In this document: piece after piece, positions 17,087 through 25,923 of the stretch
How the letters are laid out: each line of letters begins with the position of its first letter
How positions within the stretch are numbered: position 1 is the first letter of the stretch
Source of the DNA: Streptomyces davaonensis JCM 4913
GTDB taxonomy: Bacteria > Actinomycetota > Actinomycetes > Streptomycetales > Streptomycetaceae
Direction of reading: 5' to 3'
Length of the DNA stretch: 64,000 nt
NCBI RefSeq assembly: GCF_000349325.1
Contig: NC_020504.1
Coordinates: forward strand, 1,770,053-1,834,052
Translations under genes and position numbers: made by a program
The notes under the pieces: model-generated
What the model saw: only the letters and a program-made list of their open reading frames with translations
What the model was told of the DNA's origin: nothing
The model's database searches: none

Positions 17087-18514
17087 TCAGTTGCTCACAC
17101 GGAAGGTGGCGTCGCTGCGGCCGGTCGCCGTGGTGATCGGGTCGAGGCGCAGCTGGTACGCGTAGTGACGGATGTATCGGCCGGGGTGGTTGTATGACTC
17201 GAAGGACGACCAGGACGCGTCGGCTAGGCCCGGAACCTGCCGGAAGGTGGCATCCGCCGCAAATTGGGCGGTGCCGTCCTTGCGGACCAGTTGGAAGTCG
17301 TAGTTCGCGTGCCGCAGGTAGTAGCCGGGGAAGTTCACCGACTCGAAGGAGACGGTGCCGCTGCCCACGAGCCCTGGCCTGGGCCGGAATTGGGCGTCCT
17401 CGGCGGGGCTGACGGCGGAGTCGATGCGCACGTCGAAGCTGGCGTGCCGCACGTACCGGTCCTGGTAGTTGTACGACTGGAGCCGCTTGGCCGGGGTGTT
17501 GGGCCAGCGGGCGAGGACACGGCTCTCCTCGGCGGCCGTGAGCGTCATGATCGCGCCATGGCGCTTCGCGGTGCCGCCCATGTCGTAGCTCTCCGGCGGC
17601 AGGATCCGGTAGTCGGCGACCGTGAACGGGTCGGTCGTCAGGATCGGCCGGTACTCGCGTACGCCTTGCGGGCTGTTGTGGTCGATGTAGAGCGCCCACT
17701 CGTCGCGGTCCCTGAACTTCATCCACACCGGGCCTTCGACCACATTCCCGGTGAGGCCCAGACTGGAGAGGGTGCCGAGGTCGGTCCAGGTCCCCAGGAT
17801 CGAGTTGCTGCCCTCGACCGAGTTCCGGCCGTCGCCGGAGATCCGTATGTAGCGGTAGTTCCCGGCTCCGGCGGGCACCTCGGTCATCTGGGTGTCGACG
17901 ACCGGTGTGGTGCCGGGCGGGTCGATCCAGATCTGGGGCGTGGTGATCGTGCGGAAGTCCGTGGTGCGGGTGTAGTAGATGCGGTACTTGAGGATGCCGT
18001 TCACGGTGGCGTTCGTGGCCCAGTACAGGACGTAGTCGTTGGTCTCGGGGTTCCAGATCGCCTCCGGGGCCCAGGCGTTGCGCCCGCCCGGGATCGCTCC
18101 CGCGACGTTGAGTAGCCGCGGCGCGGACCAGTTGACCAGGTCCGTGGACTCCCACACCACGAAGCTGGGACTGCCGTTTTCGTACGTGGAGCCGCAGCGG
18201 ACGCACAGATCCGTCGCGATGATCCAGTAGCGGCTTCCGTCGGGCGAGCGGACCAGTGCGGGGTCGCGCACCCCCTTCGTGCCGATGGTGGAGCGCAGGA
18301 CCGGTGCTCCGCCGTTGAGGTCGTTCCAGTGCAGGCCGTCCGTGCTGTGCGCGAGGTACAGCTGCTGGCCGGTCGCCGAGTCGCCGGTGAAGTGCACCAT
18401 GAGATAGCCGGGTTCGGCGGCCTCGGCTCGCTGGTGCGTGCCGAGGGCTTGGGTGGTGAGGAGCAGACCGACGGCGACGAGAATCGCCGCCAGTCGGCGC
18501 AGGACCGCGGACAT
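17087..18514 (-). CDS. Secreted GH43-like glycosidase with AbfB domain, paralogue 2
   Basis: A 475-residue close paralogue of the 9799-11232 protein, with the same Sec signal layout (QRAEAAEPGYLMVHFTG), VRDPALVRSPDG, AWAPEAIWNPETNDYVLYW, VEGPVWMKFRDRDEW and the C-terminal AbfB repeats. ATG 18514 is preferred over ATG 18520: the AGGAG touches the latter but is 6 bp from the former. Its inverted orientation relative to paralogue 1, with an IS remnant between them, suggests duplication or rearrangement in this locus. It probably acts on arabinosyl side chains; exact substrate unknown. Confidence 0.85.
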   Translation of the reverse strand: MSAVLRRLAAILVAVGLLLTTQALGTHQRAEAAEPGYLMVHFTGDSATGQQLYLAHSTDGLHWNDLNGGAPVLRSTIGTKGVRDPALVRSPDGSRYWIIATDLCVRCGSTYENGSPSFVVWESTDLVNWSAPRLLNVAGAIPGGRNAWAPEAIWNPETNDYVLYWATNATVNGILKYRIYYTRTTDFRTITTPQIWIDPPGTTPVVDTQMTEVPAGAGNYRYIRISGDGRNSVEGSNSILGTWTDLGTLSSLGLTGNVVEGPVWMKFRDRDEWALYIDHNSPQGVREYRPILTTDPFTVADYRILPPESYDMGGTAKRHGAIMTLTAAEESRVLARWPNTPAKRLQSYNYQDRYVRHASFDVRIDSAVSPAEDAQFRPRPGLVGSGTVSFESVNFPGYYLRHANYDFQLVRKDGTAQFAADATFRQVPGLADASWSSFESYNHPGRYIRHYAYQLRLDPITTATGRSDATFRVSN

Positions 18515-18573
18515 GAGCATCTCCTGTGTTTCTGCGGGTGGGTGCGGAGTGCTGTGCAGGTCTGAAGGCCGTG

Positions 18574-20874
18574 CTAGTTCCGTACGATGCGCCACCGGTT
18601 GTCGGCCGTGCCGTCGTCCGGGGCCTGCACCGCGAACGCGCCGACGGCGGTGGAGTCGTCCGCGATGGCGAGCAGCTTGCCGCTGTGCACATTGCGGATC
18701 TTGTAGGTTCCGTCGCCCTGTTCCAGGAGCGTCCACCGGTGGTCGGCGGTGCCGTTGTCCGACCACTGCAGGACGGTCGCACCGTCGGCTGTGGACATGT
18801 CCAGGACGCCGAGGACCTTGCCGCTGTGGGCGTTGCGGAAGCGGACCGCGTTGCCGTCCGCGACCAGGTCCCAGTCGTGGTCGTCCGTGCCGGTGTCGCG
18901 CCACTGCAGGGCGCGGCCGCCGTTGGCGGTGGACATGTTCTGGATGCCGAGGACCAGGCCGCTGCCGACGTTGGCGAGCCGGACGGTGCCGCTCGTGTTC
19001 CAGTACACGGTGTAGTTGTGGCCGTGCGCCTCGTGGAACGGGCCGAGGGCGACGGTGGAACCGTCGGCGGTGGCGGTGAAGGCGAGCGTGCTGCTGCTTG
19101 TGCGTGTGATCGAGGAGGTCTTCAAGGCAGGGAGCGCACTGAGTGCGGTGTCCCCGTAGGTGCCGGACAGGACGACCGGACCGTAGGTGACCGCGGTCAC
19201 GTTCGGGTTGTCGTCGGCCGCGCGCAGGATGATCCGCATGGGCAGGCGGACGGTGACCGTGTCGCCGGAGGACCACGCGCGGCTGAGGGTGGCGTAGCTG
19301 CCTGGAGTGGTGGCGACGGTTTGCGCGACGCCGTTGACGCTGATGGAGGCCCCGGTGGTCCAGCTCGGGATGCGGATACGCATCGCCCAGGTTCCGCCGG
19401 CGTTGCCGGTGACCTTCAGGGTCGTGGTGTCGCTGTTCGGGTACGAGGTGGTCTGGGTGACCGTGATGCCGCGCTCCGGCCAGGTGAGCACGGAAGGTAC
19501 GAACAGGTTCACGATCAGCGTGTCGTCACGCCGGTAGTAGATCGAGTCCATCAGCCGGGTGTTCATCTCCAGGCCCGTGCCCTGGCAGCACCAGAAGGTG
19601 CCGTAGTCGGTGCTCCAGGTGCCCCCGCCCCACGCCGGGCCCACGCCGCGCCGGCCACCGGGATTGAGCGGGGTGAAGTAGGTGACGTGGCCGTGGTCGT
19701 CGGCCGGGTTCTGCTGGCCGATCATCTGGTTCAGCCACGCGCGCTCGTAGTAGTCGAAGAGCGCGGCCCGGTCCGGGTCCAGCTCGAACAACTCCCTGGT
19801 CAGGACGAGCATGTTGAAGGTGTTGCAGCTTTCGCACGTGTCCTTGTTCAGAAATCCGGCGATGGCGTGCGGGGCGCGGAAGTGCTCCGCCTGGCTGTTG
19901 CCGCCTATGGCGTACGTGTGCGAGTCGAGGGTGATGTTCCAGGCGTTGGTGGCGATGTCCCGGTAGCGGGTCGTGCCGGTGGCCTTGTACTCCCGGGCGG
20001 CCCCGATCCACTTGGGTACCTGGGTGTTGGCGTGCAGTCCGTTCAGCTTGTCCTGGTTCGCGGCGAGCGGGTCGAACACCGCGGCGTGGTCGAACCGCTG
20101 GGCGACCGCGAGCCACCGCGCGTCGCCGGTCCGCACATGGAGATCGGTCAGGACCGCGTTCATGCCGCCGAACTCGATGCGCAGCATGTTCTGCATCTGC
20201 TCGCTCGTCAGCCGGCCGGTGCGCCAGTCGACCCATCCGGCCAGGGCGAGCAGCACGTCACGGGCTTGCGTGCTGCCGATGTGGCGCCATACGTCCAGGA
20301 GGCCGGCGAGGGTCTTGTGGATGGTGTAGTACAGCACATCGCCTTTGGTGCCCTGCTCAAGAGCGGTGAAGTTGGCTTCGGGGTAGCCGGAGAGGTAGCC
20401 CGGGCTGAAACCGGCGGCGCTGTTGTTGGCCTGGCACTTGGCCAGCTCGGCGACCATGTAGGTCGCCTTGTCCCGGCAGGTGGTGTCCCCGGTCACGGCG
20501 TACAGCTGCGCCCATGCCGTGAGGAAATGCCCTTGGATATGGGTGCGGAAGGGGAAGTCCGGGGCGTCCCAACCGCCGTTGGCCGCCGCTCCATTGGTGG
20601 ACAGCTTGTGGTTGGCGCGGAAGTTGTACAGCAGCCGGTCCACGTCGACGAACCGCAGGTAGTTCCCCGTACGGTTCTGGTTGTCCAGCCACCGGCCGGC
20701 GGTGAGCCGCACCTGCCCGAGCGCGAAGGGCTGTGCCAGGACGCCGGCCTCGGCGCTTGCGGCAGGCATGGCCGCTCGGGCGGGCGAAGCGCCGACGAAG
20801 GATCCGCCGGCAGAGGCCGCGGCGGTGGCCCCGGCTATTTGCAGGAGTTTCCGTCTGCTGACTGAGGAAGACAT
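18574..20874 (-). CDS. Secreted GH127 beta-L-arabinofuranosidase with ricin-type lectin tail
   Basis: A 766-residue Tat-exported protein (VSRRKLLQIAGATAAASAG). The catalytic part is an alpha/alpha toroid with the GH127 zinc-thiolate site: E348 and C350 in TCESCNTF, and C429-C430 in TFWCCQGTG, the second group including the cysteine nucleophile known in the family. Conserved GGWDAPDFPFRTHIQGHFL is near residue 100. A beta-sandwich follows, then a CBM13-like tail with repeats such as SGKVLGVLDMSTADGATVLQW. It would release L-arabinose from beta-L-arabinofuranosyl chains as found on plant hydroxyproline-rich glycoproteins. AAAGG precedes the ATG. Confidence 0.9.
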   Translation of the reverse strand: MSSSVSRRKLLQIAGATAAASAGGSFVGASPARAAMPAASAEAGVLAQPFALGQVRLTAGRWLDNQNRTGNYLRFVDVDRLLYNFRANHKLSTNGAAANGGWDAPDFPFRTHIQGHFLTAWAQLYAVTGDTTCRDKATYMVAELAKCQANNSAAGFSPGYLSGYPEANFTALEQGTKGDVLYYTIHKTLAGLLDVWRHIGSTQARDVLLALAGWVDWRTGRLTSEQMQNMLRIEFGGMNAVLTDLHVRTGDARWLAVAQRFDHAAVFDPLAANQDKLNGLHANTQVPKWIGAAREYKATGTTRYRDIATNAWNITLDSHTYAIGGNSQAEHFRAPHAIAGFLNKDTCESCNTFNMLVLTRELFELDPDRAALFDYYERAWLNQMIGQQNPADDHGHVTYFTPLNPGGRRGVGPAWGGGTWSTDYGTFWCCQGTGLEMNTRLMDSIYYRRDDTLIVNLFVPSVLTWPERGITVTQTTSYPNSDTTTLKVTGNAGGTWAMRIRIPSWTTGASISVNGVAQTVATTPGSYATLSRAWSSGDTVTVRLPMRIILRAADDNPNVTAVTYGPVVLSGTYGDTALSALPALKTSSITRTSSSTLAFTATADGSTVALGPFHEAHGHNYTVYWNTSGTVRLANVGSGLVLGIQNMSTANGGRALQWRDTGTDDHDWDLVADGNAVRFRNAHSGKVLGVLDMSTADGATVLQWSDNGTADHRWTLLEQGDGTYKIRNVHSGKLLAIADDSTAVGAFAVQAPDDGTADNRWRIVRN

Positions 20875-20939
20875 CGTGCACCTTTCGGAGACGAGCGGCT
20901 GCTTGTCGTGACGCGGTGGTGACGCGGTGCCGGTCGGTC

Positions 20940-20984
20940 ACGCGGTGACGCGGTGACGCGGTGACGCGGTGACGCGGTGACGCG
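20940..20984. repeat. Tandem 8-bp repeat (ACGCGGTG), about 5.6 copies
   Basis: Five complete ACGCGGTG units and a partial ACGCG stand head to tail in the 232-bp gap between the GH127 start and the GH43-ricin stop. Two further degenerate units occur just to the left, at about 20909-20929. The gap also contains the promoter or ribosome binding region of the GH127 gene on the minus strand. Such arrays vary in copy number by slippage and can alter promoter spacing; no known function is claimed. Confidence 0.85.
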
Positions 20985-21106
20985 AGAGTGCCGACAGCGA
21001 CATCGCTGGGCCGGGCCTCGGCGGTCGCGAGACCTCGGGCCTCACTGCGCAGAGCCCTTGGCGCGGGATCGGCGGATCAGGCAGGGGCGCGGCGGCCTCG
21101 TGCGTC

Positions 21107-23158
21107 CTAACCGGTGACGCGCTGGAACGTCCAGTGCTGGTTGGTGCTGCCCCGGTCGGCGTACTGGATCAGCGCGGCACCGTCGGCCGTACTGCCTCCG
21201 CTGACATCCAGCACCTTGCCGCTGTTGCGGTTGACCACGACGAACGCGCCACCGCTCAGCGGGCGCACCCGCCATTGCTGACTGGTGCGGCCGTCGGCGG
21301 TCGTCTGGACGACCCGTGCGCCGTCCGCCGTCGAGGAGCCGGCTACGTCGAGGACCTTCCCGCTGCGGACGCAGGTGATGGTGTGGTAGCCGTCCGCCGT
21401 GGACTGGAAGGTCCACTGCTGGTTCGCTCCGCCGGTGTCGCGCCACTGGATCAGGCCGGCGCCGTCCGCGACCGACGCACCGGAGACGTCGGCGACTTTG
21501 CCGCTGCGCACACTGACGCAGTGGTAGGCCCGGCTGGGGGCGACGGTGTACTGCACCGAGTCGATGTCGACGTAGCCGGTGTTGTTGGGGTTGTAGGTGT
21601 ACAGGCCGATCCGGTCGCCGCGGTAGCCGCCCCAGGTGAGCTGGTAGGTGGCACCGACGTCGGTGAAGGTGCTCCCGTCGAGGCTGTAGGAGAAGCGGCT
21701 CACCCCGTTCAGGTCCCAAGTGGTGCGCAGCCACACGGCGTTCTGGGGGATGTCCGATCCGTAGGTCAGGGTGCCGCCGGCGTTGTGCGCGATGGTGGTG
21801 GTGCTCCCGGTGCGCTTCACTCCTAGTCCCGCATACGTCGCGGCGTAATGGCACAGCCCGGCGTGCTGACCGTCGGCGAGGCCCGCCAGGTCCAGGCGTA
21901 CCGTCACGCTCGCGCCGCCGGCCGTGCGCAGTGCGCGCTGGGTGAGGGTGTTGCCCACCTTCATCAGGTTGTCGGCCGCCAGGGGGGCGAAGGCCTTCAA
22001 GCGCAGATGGCCGGGGCGCTCGGTCAACGACCAGTGATCCGCACGCGGTTGGTAGTACCACTCCCACTGCGGCTTGAGGCTGCTCGCGGTGAACAGGTCG
22101 CTGGCCACCACCGGCGGCAGCGCGTCGAGGGGCAGTCCGGGGGTGCCGCCGGCGGGCACCTTGCCCGACCACGTCATGGTGCCGACGCCGTCCGTGCCCA
22201 CGGCGCCCAGGATCGGCCAGCCGTCCACCCAGGTGACCGGCAGCAGGGACAGCACGCGCCCCTCCCAGCGGCCATGGCCGTGATGGGTCACGAAGTACCA
22301 CGCGCCGTCCGGCGTCTGCACCAGACCGCCCTGGTTGGGCTCGCGGTCCGCCGAGGAGTTGACGTGCAGCAACTGCCGTGTCTCGAACGGCCCGTAGAGG
22401 CTGGTGCCGCGGTTCATCATGAGCACGCGGCCCTCGGACTTCACCTCGCTGAACAGGTGGTAGTAGACACCGTCGATCTTGTAGAGCTTGCTGGCCTCGC
22501 TGCCCGACGACTGGTGGATGACCGTGGACGGGCCGACCAGTGACTTGCCGTCCTCGGACAGCTTGAACAGGTGGATCTTGTAGCCGTCCGAGAAGTGCGT
22601 GGTGACCAGGTAGCCCTGGCCGTCGTCGTCCCAGAACGGGCATACATCGTTCCAGCCTGAGGTCCGCCACACCGAGTGCAGCGGCTCCCACGGCCCGGTC
22701 GGCGACGGGGCCGAGGTCATGAAAAAGCCCTCGTCGGGCGTGTTGAAGTACACCCAGTAGCGGCCCGCGTGGTGGCGGATGGATCCGGCCCACACCCCGC
22801 GGCCGTAGCGGTTCATCCGGTCCCAGTTCAGCTCCGGGCCGATACGGGTGACATCGCCGACCGAGCCGCCGAGCGTACGCCAGTTGACCAGGTCTTTCGA
22901 GTGCAGGACCGCCATGCCGGGCGAGTAGCCGAAGGTGCTGGTGATGCCGTAGTAGTCGGCTCCGACCCGGATGCAGTCCCAGTCACTGAGGTCGCCCGGC
23001 ACGATCGGGTTGACGTAGGTGCCGTCGCCCTGATCGCCCCAGGTGCCGTCCCAGGGTGCGGCCGCCGCTGCCCGGGCTGGGGGCAGTAGGCCCGTCAGCA
23101 TGAGGGCCCCGGCGCCGGCTGCGGTCAGCCGGCCGAGCTGTCGTCTGGTGATGTCCAC
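21107..23158 (-). CDS. Secreted GH43 glycosidase with beta-sandwich and ricin-type lectin domains
   Basis: A 683-residue protein starting at GTG with GGAGG upstream and a twin-arginine signal (MDITRRQLGRLTAAGAGAL). The GH43 propeller contains TYVNPIVPGDLSDWDCIRVG, WAGSIRHHAGRYWVYF, NDVCPFWDDDGQGYLV and GSEASKLYKIDGVYY, including the expected Asp, Asp and Glu. A GH43_C2-like beta-sandwich spans about residues 355-545. Three ricin-B repeats follow (SGKVADVSGASVADGAGLIQW and relatives). Likely an arabinofuranosidase or xylosidase. It is the first gene of the minus-strand glycosidase series, transcribed from the region with the 23263 inverted repeat. Confidence 0.9.
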   Translation of the reverse strand: MDITRRQLGRLTAAGAGALMLTGLLPPARAAAAAPWDGTWGDQGDGTYVNPIVPGDLSDWDCIRVGADYYGITSTFGYSPGMAVLHSKDLVNWRTLGGSVGDVTRIGPELNWDRMNRYGRGVWAGSIRHHAGRYWVYFNTPDEGFFMTSAPSPTGPWEPLHSVWRTSGWNDVCPFWDDDGQGYLVTTHFSDGYKIHLFKLSEDGKSLVGPSTVIHQSSGSEASKLYKIDGVYYHLFSEVKSEGRVLMMNRGTSLYGPFETRQLLHVNSSADREPNQGGLVQTPDGAWYFVTHHGHGRWEGRVLSLLPVTWVDGWPILGAVGTDGVGTMTWSGKVPAGGTPGLPLDALPPVVASDLFTASSLKPQWEWYYQPRADHWSLTERPGHLRLKAFAPLAADNLMKVGNTLTQRALRTAGGASVTVRLDLAGLADGQHAGLCHYAATYAGLGVKRTGSTTTIAHNAGGTLTYGSDIPQNAVWLRTTWDLNGVSRFSYSLDGSTFTDVGATYQLTWGGYRGDRIGLYTYNPNNTGYVDIDSVQYTVAPSRAYHCVSVRSGKVADVSGASVADGAGLIQWRDTGGANQQWTFQSTADGYHTITCVRSGKVLDVAGSSTADGARVVQTTADGRTSQQWRVRPLSGGAFVVVNRNSGKVLDVSGGSTADGAALIQYADRGSTNQHWTFQRVTG

Positions 23159-23262
23159 GGTTCGTCCTCCGTCAGACGTTTTGCGCAGGCACGTGCATCG
23201 GGAACGCGTGAGGTGGTGAGCGCGGGGTTCCGGCGGCCTGCGGAACCGACCTCACACTCCGA

Positions 23263-23301
23263 GTGTCCGAGATTTCGAATGACTGTCGAAACGTCGGACA
23301 C
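23263..23301. promoter_or_regulatory. Long imperfect inverted repeat upstream of the GH43-ricin gene
   Basis: GTGTCCGAGATTTCGA and TCGAAACGTCGGACAC face each other over a 7-bp spacer; 14 of 16 arm positions pair. The element lies about 105-145 bp upstream of the GTG start of the first secreted glycosidase gene and about 95 bp from the FadR-type regulator stop. Its position suits an operator controlling the minus-strand glycosidase series. The binding protein is not identified. Confidence 0.55.
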
Positions 23302-23366
23302 GACGGTGCCGAACGTAGGCGGCGCCTTGTGTGGAAGTCAACGCCCGTGACAGCTTTCGACCGAAG

Positions 23367-23385
23367 TCCCGTACCGCGTACGGGA
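23367..23385 (-). terminator. Hairpin downstream of the FadR-type regulator
   Basis: TCCCGTAC and GTACGGGA pair perfectly across a CGC loop, 11 bp beyond the regulator stop at 23396. It could end the regulator transcript. It is flanked by TTCGA and TCGAA half-sites, so it might instead be part of a composite operator for the next gene. Confidence 0.45.
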
Positions 23386-23395
23386 TATCGAACCG

Positions 23396-24190
23396 TCAGC
23401 GCTGGCCGAATACGCGCCGCTGGATCTCGCGCCGGTAGTCCTCCAGGGTCCGGTCCAGGTGCACCGCGGTGGCCTGAGCAGCTTCCTCGGGCCGGCCGTC
23501 ACGGATGGCCCGGTAGATCGTCTCGTGCTCCTCGACCGCCGACTCGGCGTTCTCGCCGAGCGTGTCGTGGATGCCAATAGCGCTGGACTGGCGCTGCAGC
23601 CGCCGCGCGTCGCGTACGGCGCTGACCAGGAACGCGTTGTGCGAGGCCACCGAGACAGCCGCGTGGAAGTCGTCGTCCGCCCGGTTGAACACGTCGACCG
23701 CACCGTGGACGAACCCGTGCCGGCACTGCTCCACCGCCACCTCGATGGTACGCAGTTCGGCGGGGGTGGCACGGGTGGCCGCCAGGCTGCTGGCGGACAT
23801 CTCCTGCACCCGGCGGAACTCGAACAGCATCAGCACATGATCGATGTCGACAGGCCGGAAGAAGCCTCCCCAGCGGCTCGTGATGAGCATGCCTTCGTCG
23901 TCCGCGACGAACAGCCCCCGCCCCTTGTGGGCCCGTACGCGGCCCAGCGCCGAGAGAATCTTCACGGCCTCGCGCACCACCGCCCTGCTCGTTCCCAGCA
24001 TCTGCGCCAGGTCGACCTCGGTGGGCAGCCGGTCGCCCGCCACCAGCCGCTGCGCGGCGATGAATTCAAGGATCCGCTCCGCCACGATCTCGTATCCGGG
24101 CCGGTAGCCGCGCTCCTCGCCGTTCTCGGCGAGTGCAGTAGGCAGGATCCCAGCCGGCAACGCCGCCTCGAGCTCTGACATGTCGTCCAT
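23396..24190 (-). CDS. FadR-subfamily GntR transcriptional regulator
   Basis: A 264-residue regulator: winged helix (RLPTEVDLAQMLGTSRAVVREAVKILSALGRVRAHKGRGLFV) followed by an all-helical FCD-type effector domain (EFRRVQEMSASSLAA, DDDFHAAVSVASHNAFL, EEHETIYRAI). ATG 24190 has GGGAGGAAG about 7 bp upstream; an in-frame ATG at 24250 lacks one. It is divergent from the CUT1 transporter of module B and adjacent to the glycosidase series, so it probably controls one or both, responding to a sugar or sugar acid of the pathway. Unlike the module A regulator it is intact. Confidence 0.88.
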   Translation of the reverse strand: MDDMSELEAALPAGILPTALAENGEERGYRPGYEIVAERILEFIAAQRLVAGDRLPTEVDLAQMLGTSRAVVREAVKILSALGRVRAHKGRGLFVADDEGMLITSRWGGFFRPVDIDHVLMLFEFRRVQEMSASSLAATRATPAELRTIEVAVEQCRHGFVHGAVDVFNRADDDFHAAVSVASHNAFLVSAVRDARRLQRQSSAIGIHDTLGENAESAVEEHETIYRAIRDGRPEEAAQATAVHLDRTLEDYRREIQRRVFGQR

Positions 24191-24558
24191 CTGCACTTCC
24201 TCCCGGAGGGCGGCGGCGTACGCGGCTGACCACTGTGGAGCCGTCGGCATCGTAGCTCAGGCTCGCAATGAGTCGTACTCATTTCACGAAAGATCCGCTG
24301 GCATGAGCGTGGAACTCCCAAGGCGCTAAGGGAACTTAAAGGGCAATACGCCGCACTCCCCTGCCACCATCACTACACCTCCCGGAAATAGGGCGCGCAT
24401 AGACCCTTGACGAGTCCCTGGATAAGGCGGCTAATTTCTTCCACGCCGCTAGCAGCACAGCCGACCGCCCTGCCGACGTCCGTCCGGGACCTCGACGTCG
24501 ACCCATCCAGGCGCCACCCCGGCCCGCTCGGGGCACCCGCAGACCCAGTGGAGTCACG
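24191..24558. promoter_or_regulatory. Divergent control region between the FadR regulator and the CUT1 operon
   Basis: The region holds the palindrome at 24267-24283 (separate entry) and a possible forward promoter: TTGACG at 24407-24412 and CTAATT at 24431-24436, 18 bp apart. The remainder shows no gene. The spacing allows one protein bound at the palindrome to affect both directions. Confidence 0.4.
24267..24283. promoter_or_regulatory. Candidate FadR-family operator
   Basis: AATGAGT-CGT-ACTCATT is a perfect palindrome with 7-bp arms. It contains the core GT-N3-AC known from FadR-subfamily operators. It lies 77 bp upstream of the regulator ATG and 276 bp upstream of the solute-binding protein gene, which fits autoregulation and possible control of module B. 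Binding is inferred, not shown. Confidence 0.55.
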
Positions 24559-25923
24559 ATGACCCTCAAGAAGCCTTCGCCCAGCCCGAGAAGCACAGTC
24601 AGCAGGAAGCATGCCGCGGTGTCCGCAGGTTGCGCTGCACTGGTGCTGACCCTGGCCGCCTGCAGCGGCGCCACCGGCGGGACGACCAACAAAGACGGCT
24701 TTGCGCAAGTCGCCCAGAAGGACGGTGAGTTGACCGTCTGGGTGGATGCGACCCGCATGGACGCCGCGAAGCTGTACCAGAAGCAGCACCCGGACGTGAA
24801 GCTGAAGATCGTCAGCTACGACGGTGACGCCAACGGTTCGAACTACCTGCAGACCAAGGTCCAGTTGTTCAACCGCACCAAGAAGGGCTGGCCGGACGTC
24901 GTCTTCAGCTCCCAGAACAACGAGGCGAGCTGGGCGGTCGACGCGGGCTTCGCCGCGCCGCTGAACAAGGGTCTGATCCCGGACGCGACCCTCGGCAAGT
25001 TCGCCAAGGGCGCCAACGACGTCTGCACGGTCGACGGGACCCTGTACTGCCTGCGCAACGACCTCTCCCAGACGGTGCTCTGGTACAACGCCCCGCTGCT
25101 GAAGAAGTTCGGCTACACCGTCCCCGCGACCTGGGAGGAATACCAGGCACTCGGTGAGAAGGTCGCCAAGGAACACCCCGGCTACCTCGTCGGCGACGCG
25201 GGCGACTCCTTCACCCCCGAGATCTACCTGTGGGCAAGCAAGTGCGGCGCCAACCACATCACCGGCCCCAAGGCCGTGTCCGTGAACACCACCAGCGAGG
25301 CCTGCACCAAGATGGCCAAACTGCTTGACGTTCTGATCAAGAACAAGTCGATGTCCATCAGCGGGGTCTTCAGCACCGACTTCGCCAAGAAGTACAAGAA
25401 GGCCGACAAGATCCTCCTCATGCCCGGGCCGGCCTGGTACGGCGGCGCGGTCTTCCAGAGCGGACTCAAGACGCCGGCCCAGCAGATCGCGGTGGCGCCC
25501 ATGCCGCAGTGGCAGGGCGAGACCGCACCGTCCACCGGCAACGTCGGCGGCGGCACCTGGCTGGTGTCCCAGCATTCCGCGCACCTCAAGGCGGCCACCG
25601 ACTTCCTGGCATGGGTCACCACCGATAACGCCTACCAGGGCGAGAAGGCCCCCGGCTTCCCGGCGTACGCGCCCGCCGCCGAGAACTGGCTCAAGGCGCA
25701 GGCCGACTCCGGGTACTACGCCAGTGACCTCAAGGCCCTTACAGACGCCTCCTCGCAGGTGTGGTCCGGCTGGGGCTCGGGCAAGTTCAGCCAGGAAGCG
25801 ATCTGGGCCGCCACCGTCAAGCCCGGCCTCACCCAGGGCAAGACGATCGAATCCATGTTGCCCGCCTGGCAGGACTCGATCATCAAGTACGCCCAGTCCA
25901 ACGGCTACAAGGTCGCGCAGTGA
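24559..25923 (+). CDS. Sugar ABC transporter solute-binding lipoprotein (CUT1)
   Basis: A 454-residue family 1 extracellular solute-binding protein. The lipobox LTLAAC at the end of a 35-residue signal indicates lipid anchoring outside the membrane. The mature part has the usual features of oligosaccharide binders (QKDGELTVWVDATRMDAAKLY, FNRTKKGWPDVVFSSQNN, GGGTWLVSQHSAHLKAATDFL). It begins the CUT1 operon, whose members usually take oligosaccharides rather than monosaccharides, in contrast to the CUT2 system of module A. No ATPase gene accompanies it; streptomycetes commonly share one (MsiK type) among CUT1 systems. Confidence 0.92.
   Translation: MTLKKPSPSPRSTVSRKHAAVSAGCAALVLTLAACSGATGGTTNKDGFAQVAQKDGELTVWVDATRMDAAKLYQKQHPDVKLKIVSYDGDANGSNYLQTKVQLFNRTKKGWPDVVFSSQNNEASWAVDAGFAAPLNKGLIPDATLGKFAKGANDVCTVDGTLYCLRNDLSQTVLWYNAPLLKKFGYTVPATWEEYQALGEKVAKEHPGYLVGDAGDSFTPEIYLWASKCGANHITGPKAVSVNTTSEACTKMAKLLDVLIKNKSMSISGVFSTDFAKKYKKADKILLMPGPAWYGGAVFQSGLKTPAQQIAVAPMPQWQGETAPSTGNVGGGTWLVSQHSAHLKAATDFLAWVTTDNAYQGEKAPGFPAYAPAAENWLKAQADSGYYASDLKALTDASSQVWSGWGSGKFSQEAIWAATVKPGLTQGKTIESMLPAWQDSIIKYAQSNGYKVAQ

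Noticed and set aside
19000..20990. CRISPR-like array near the tandem repeat
   Set aside because: The repeat unit is only 8 bp with no spacers; no cas genes are present.
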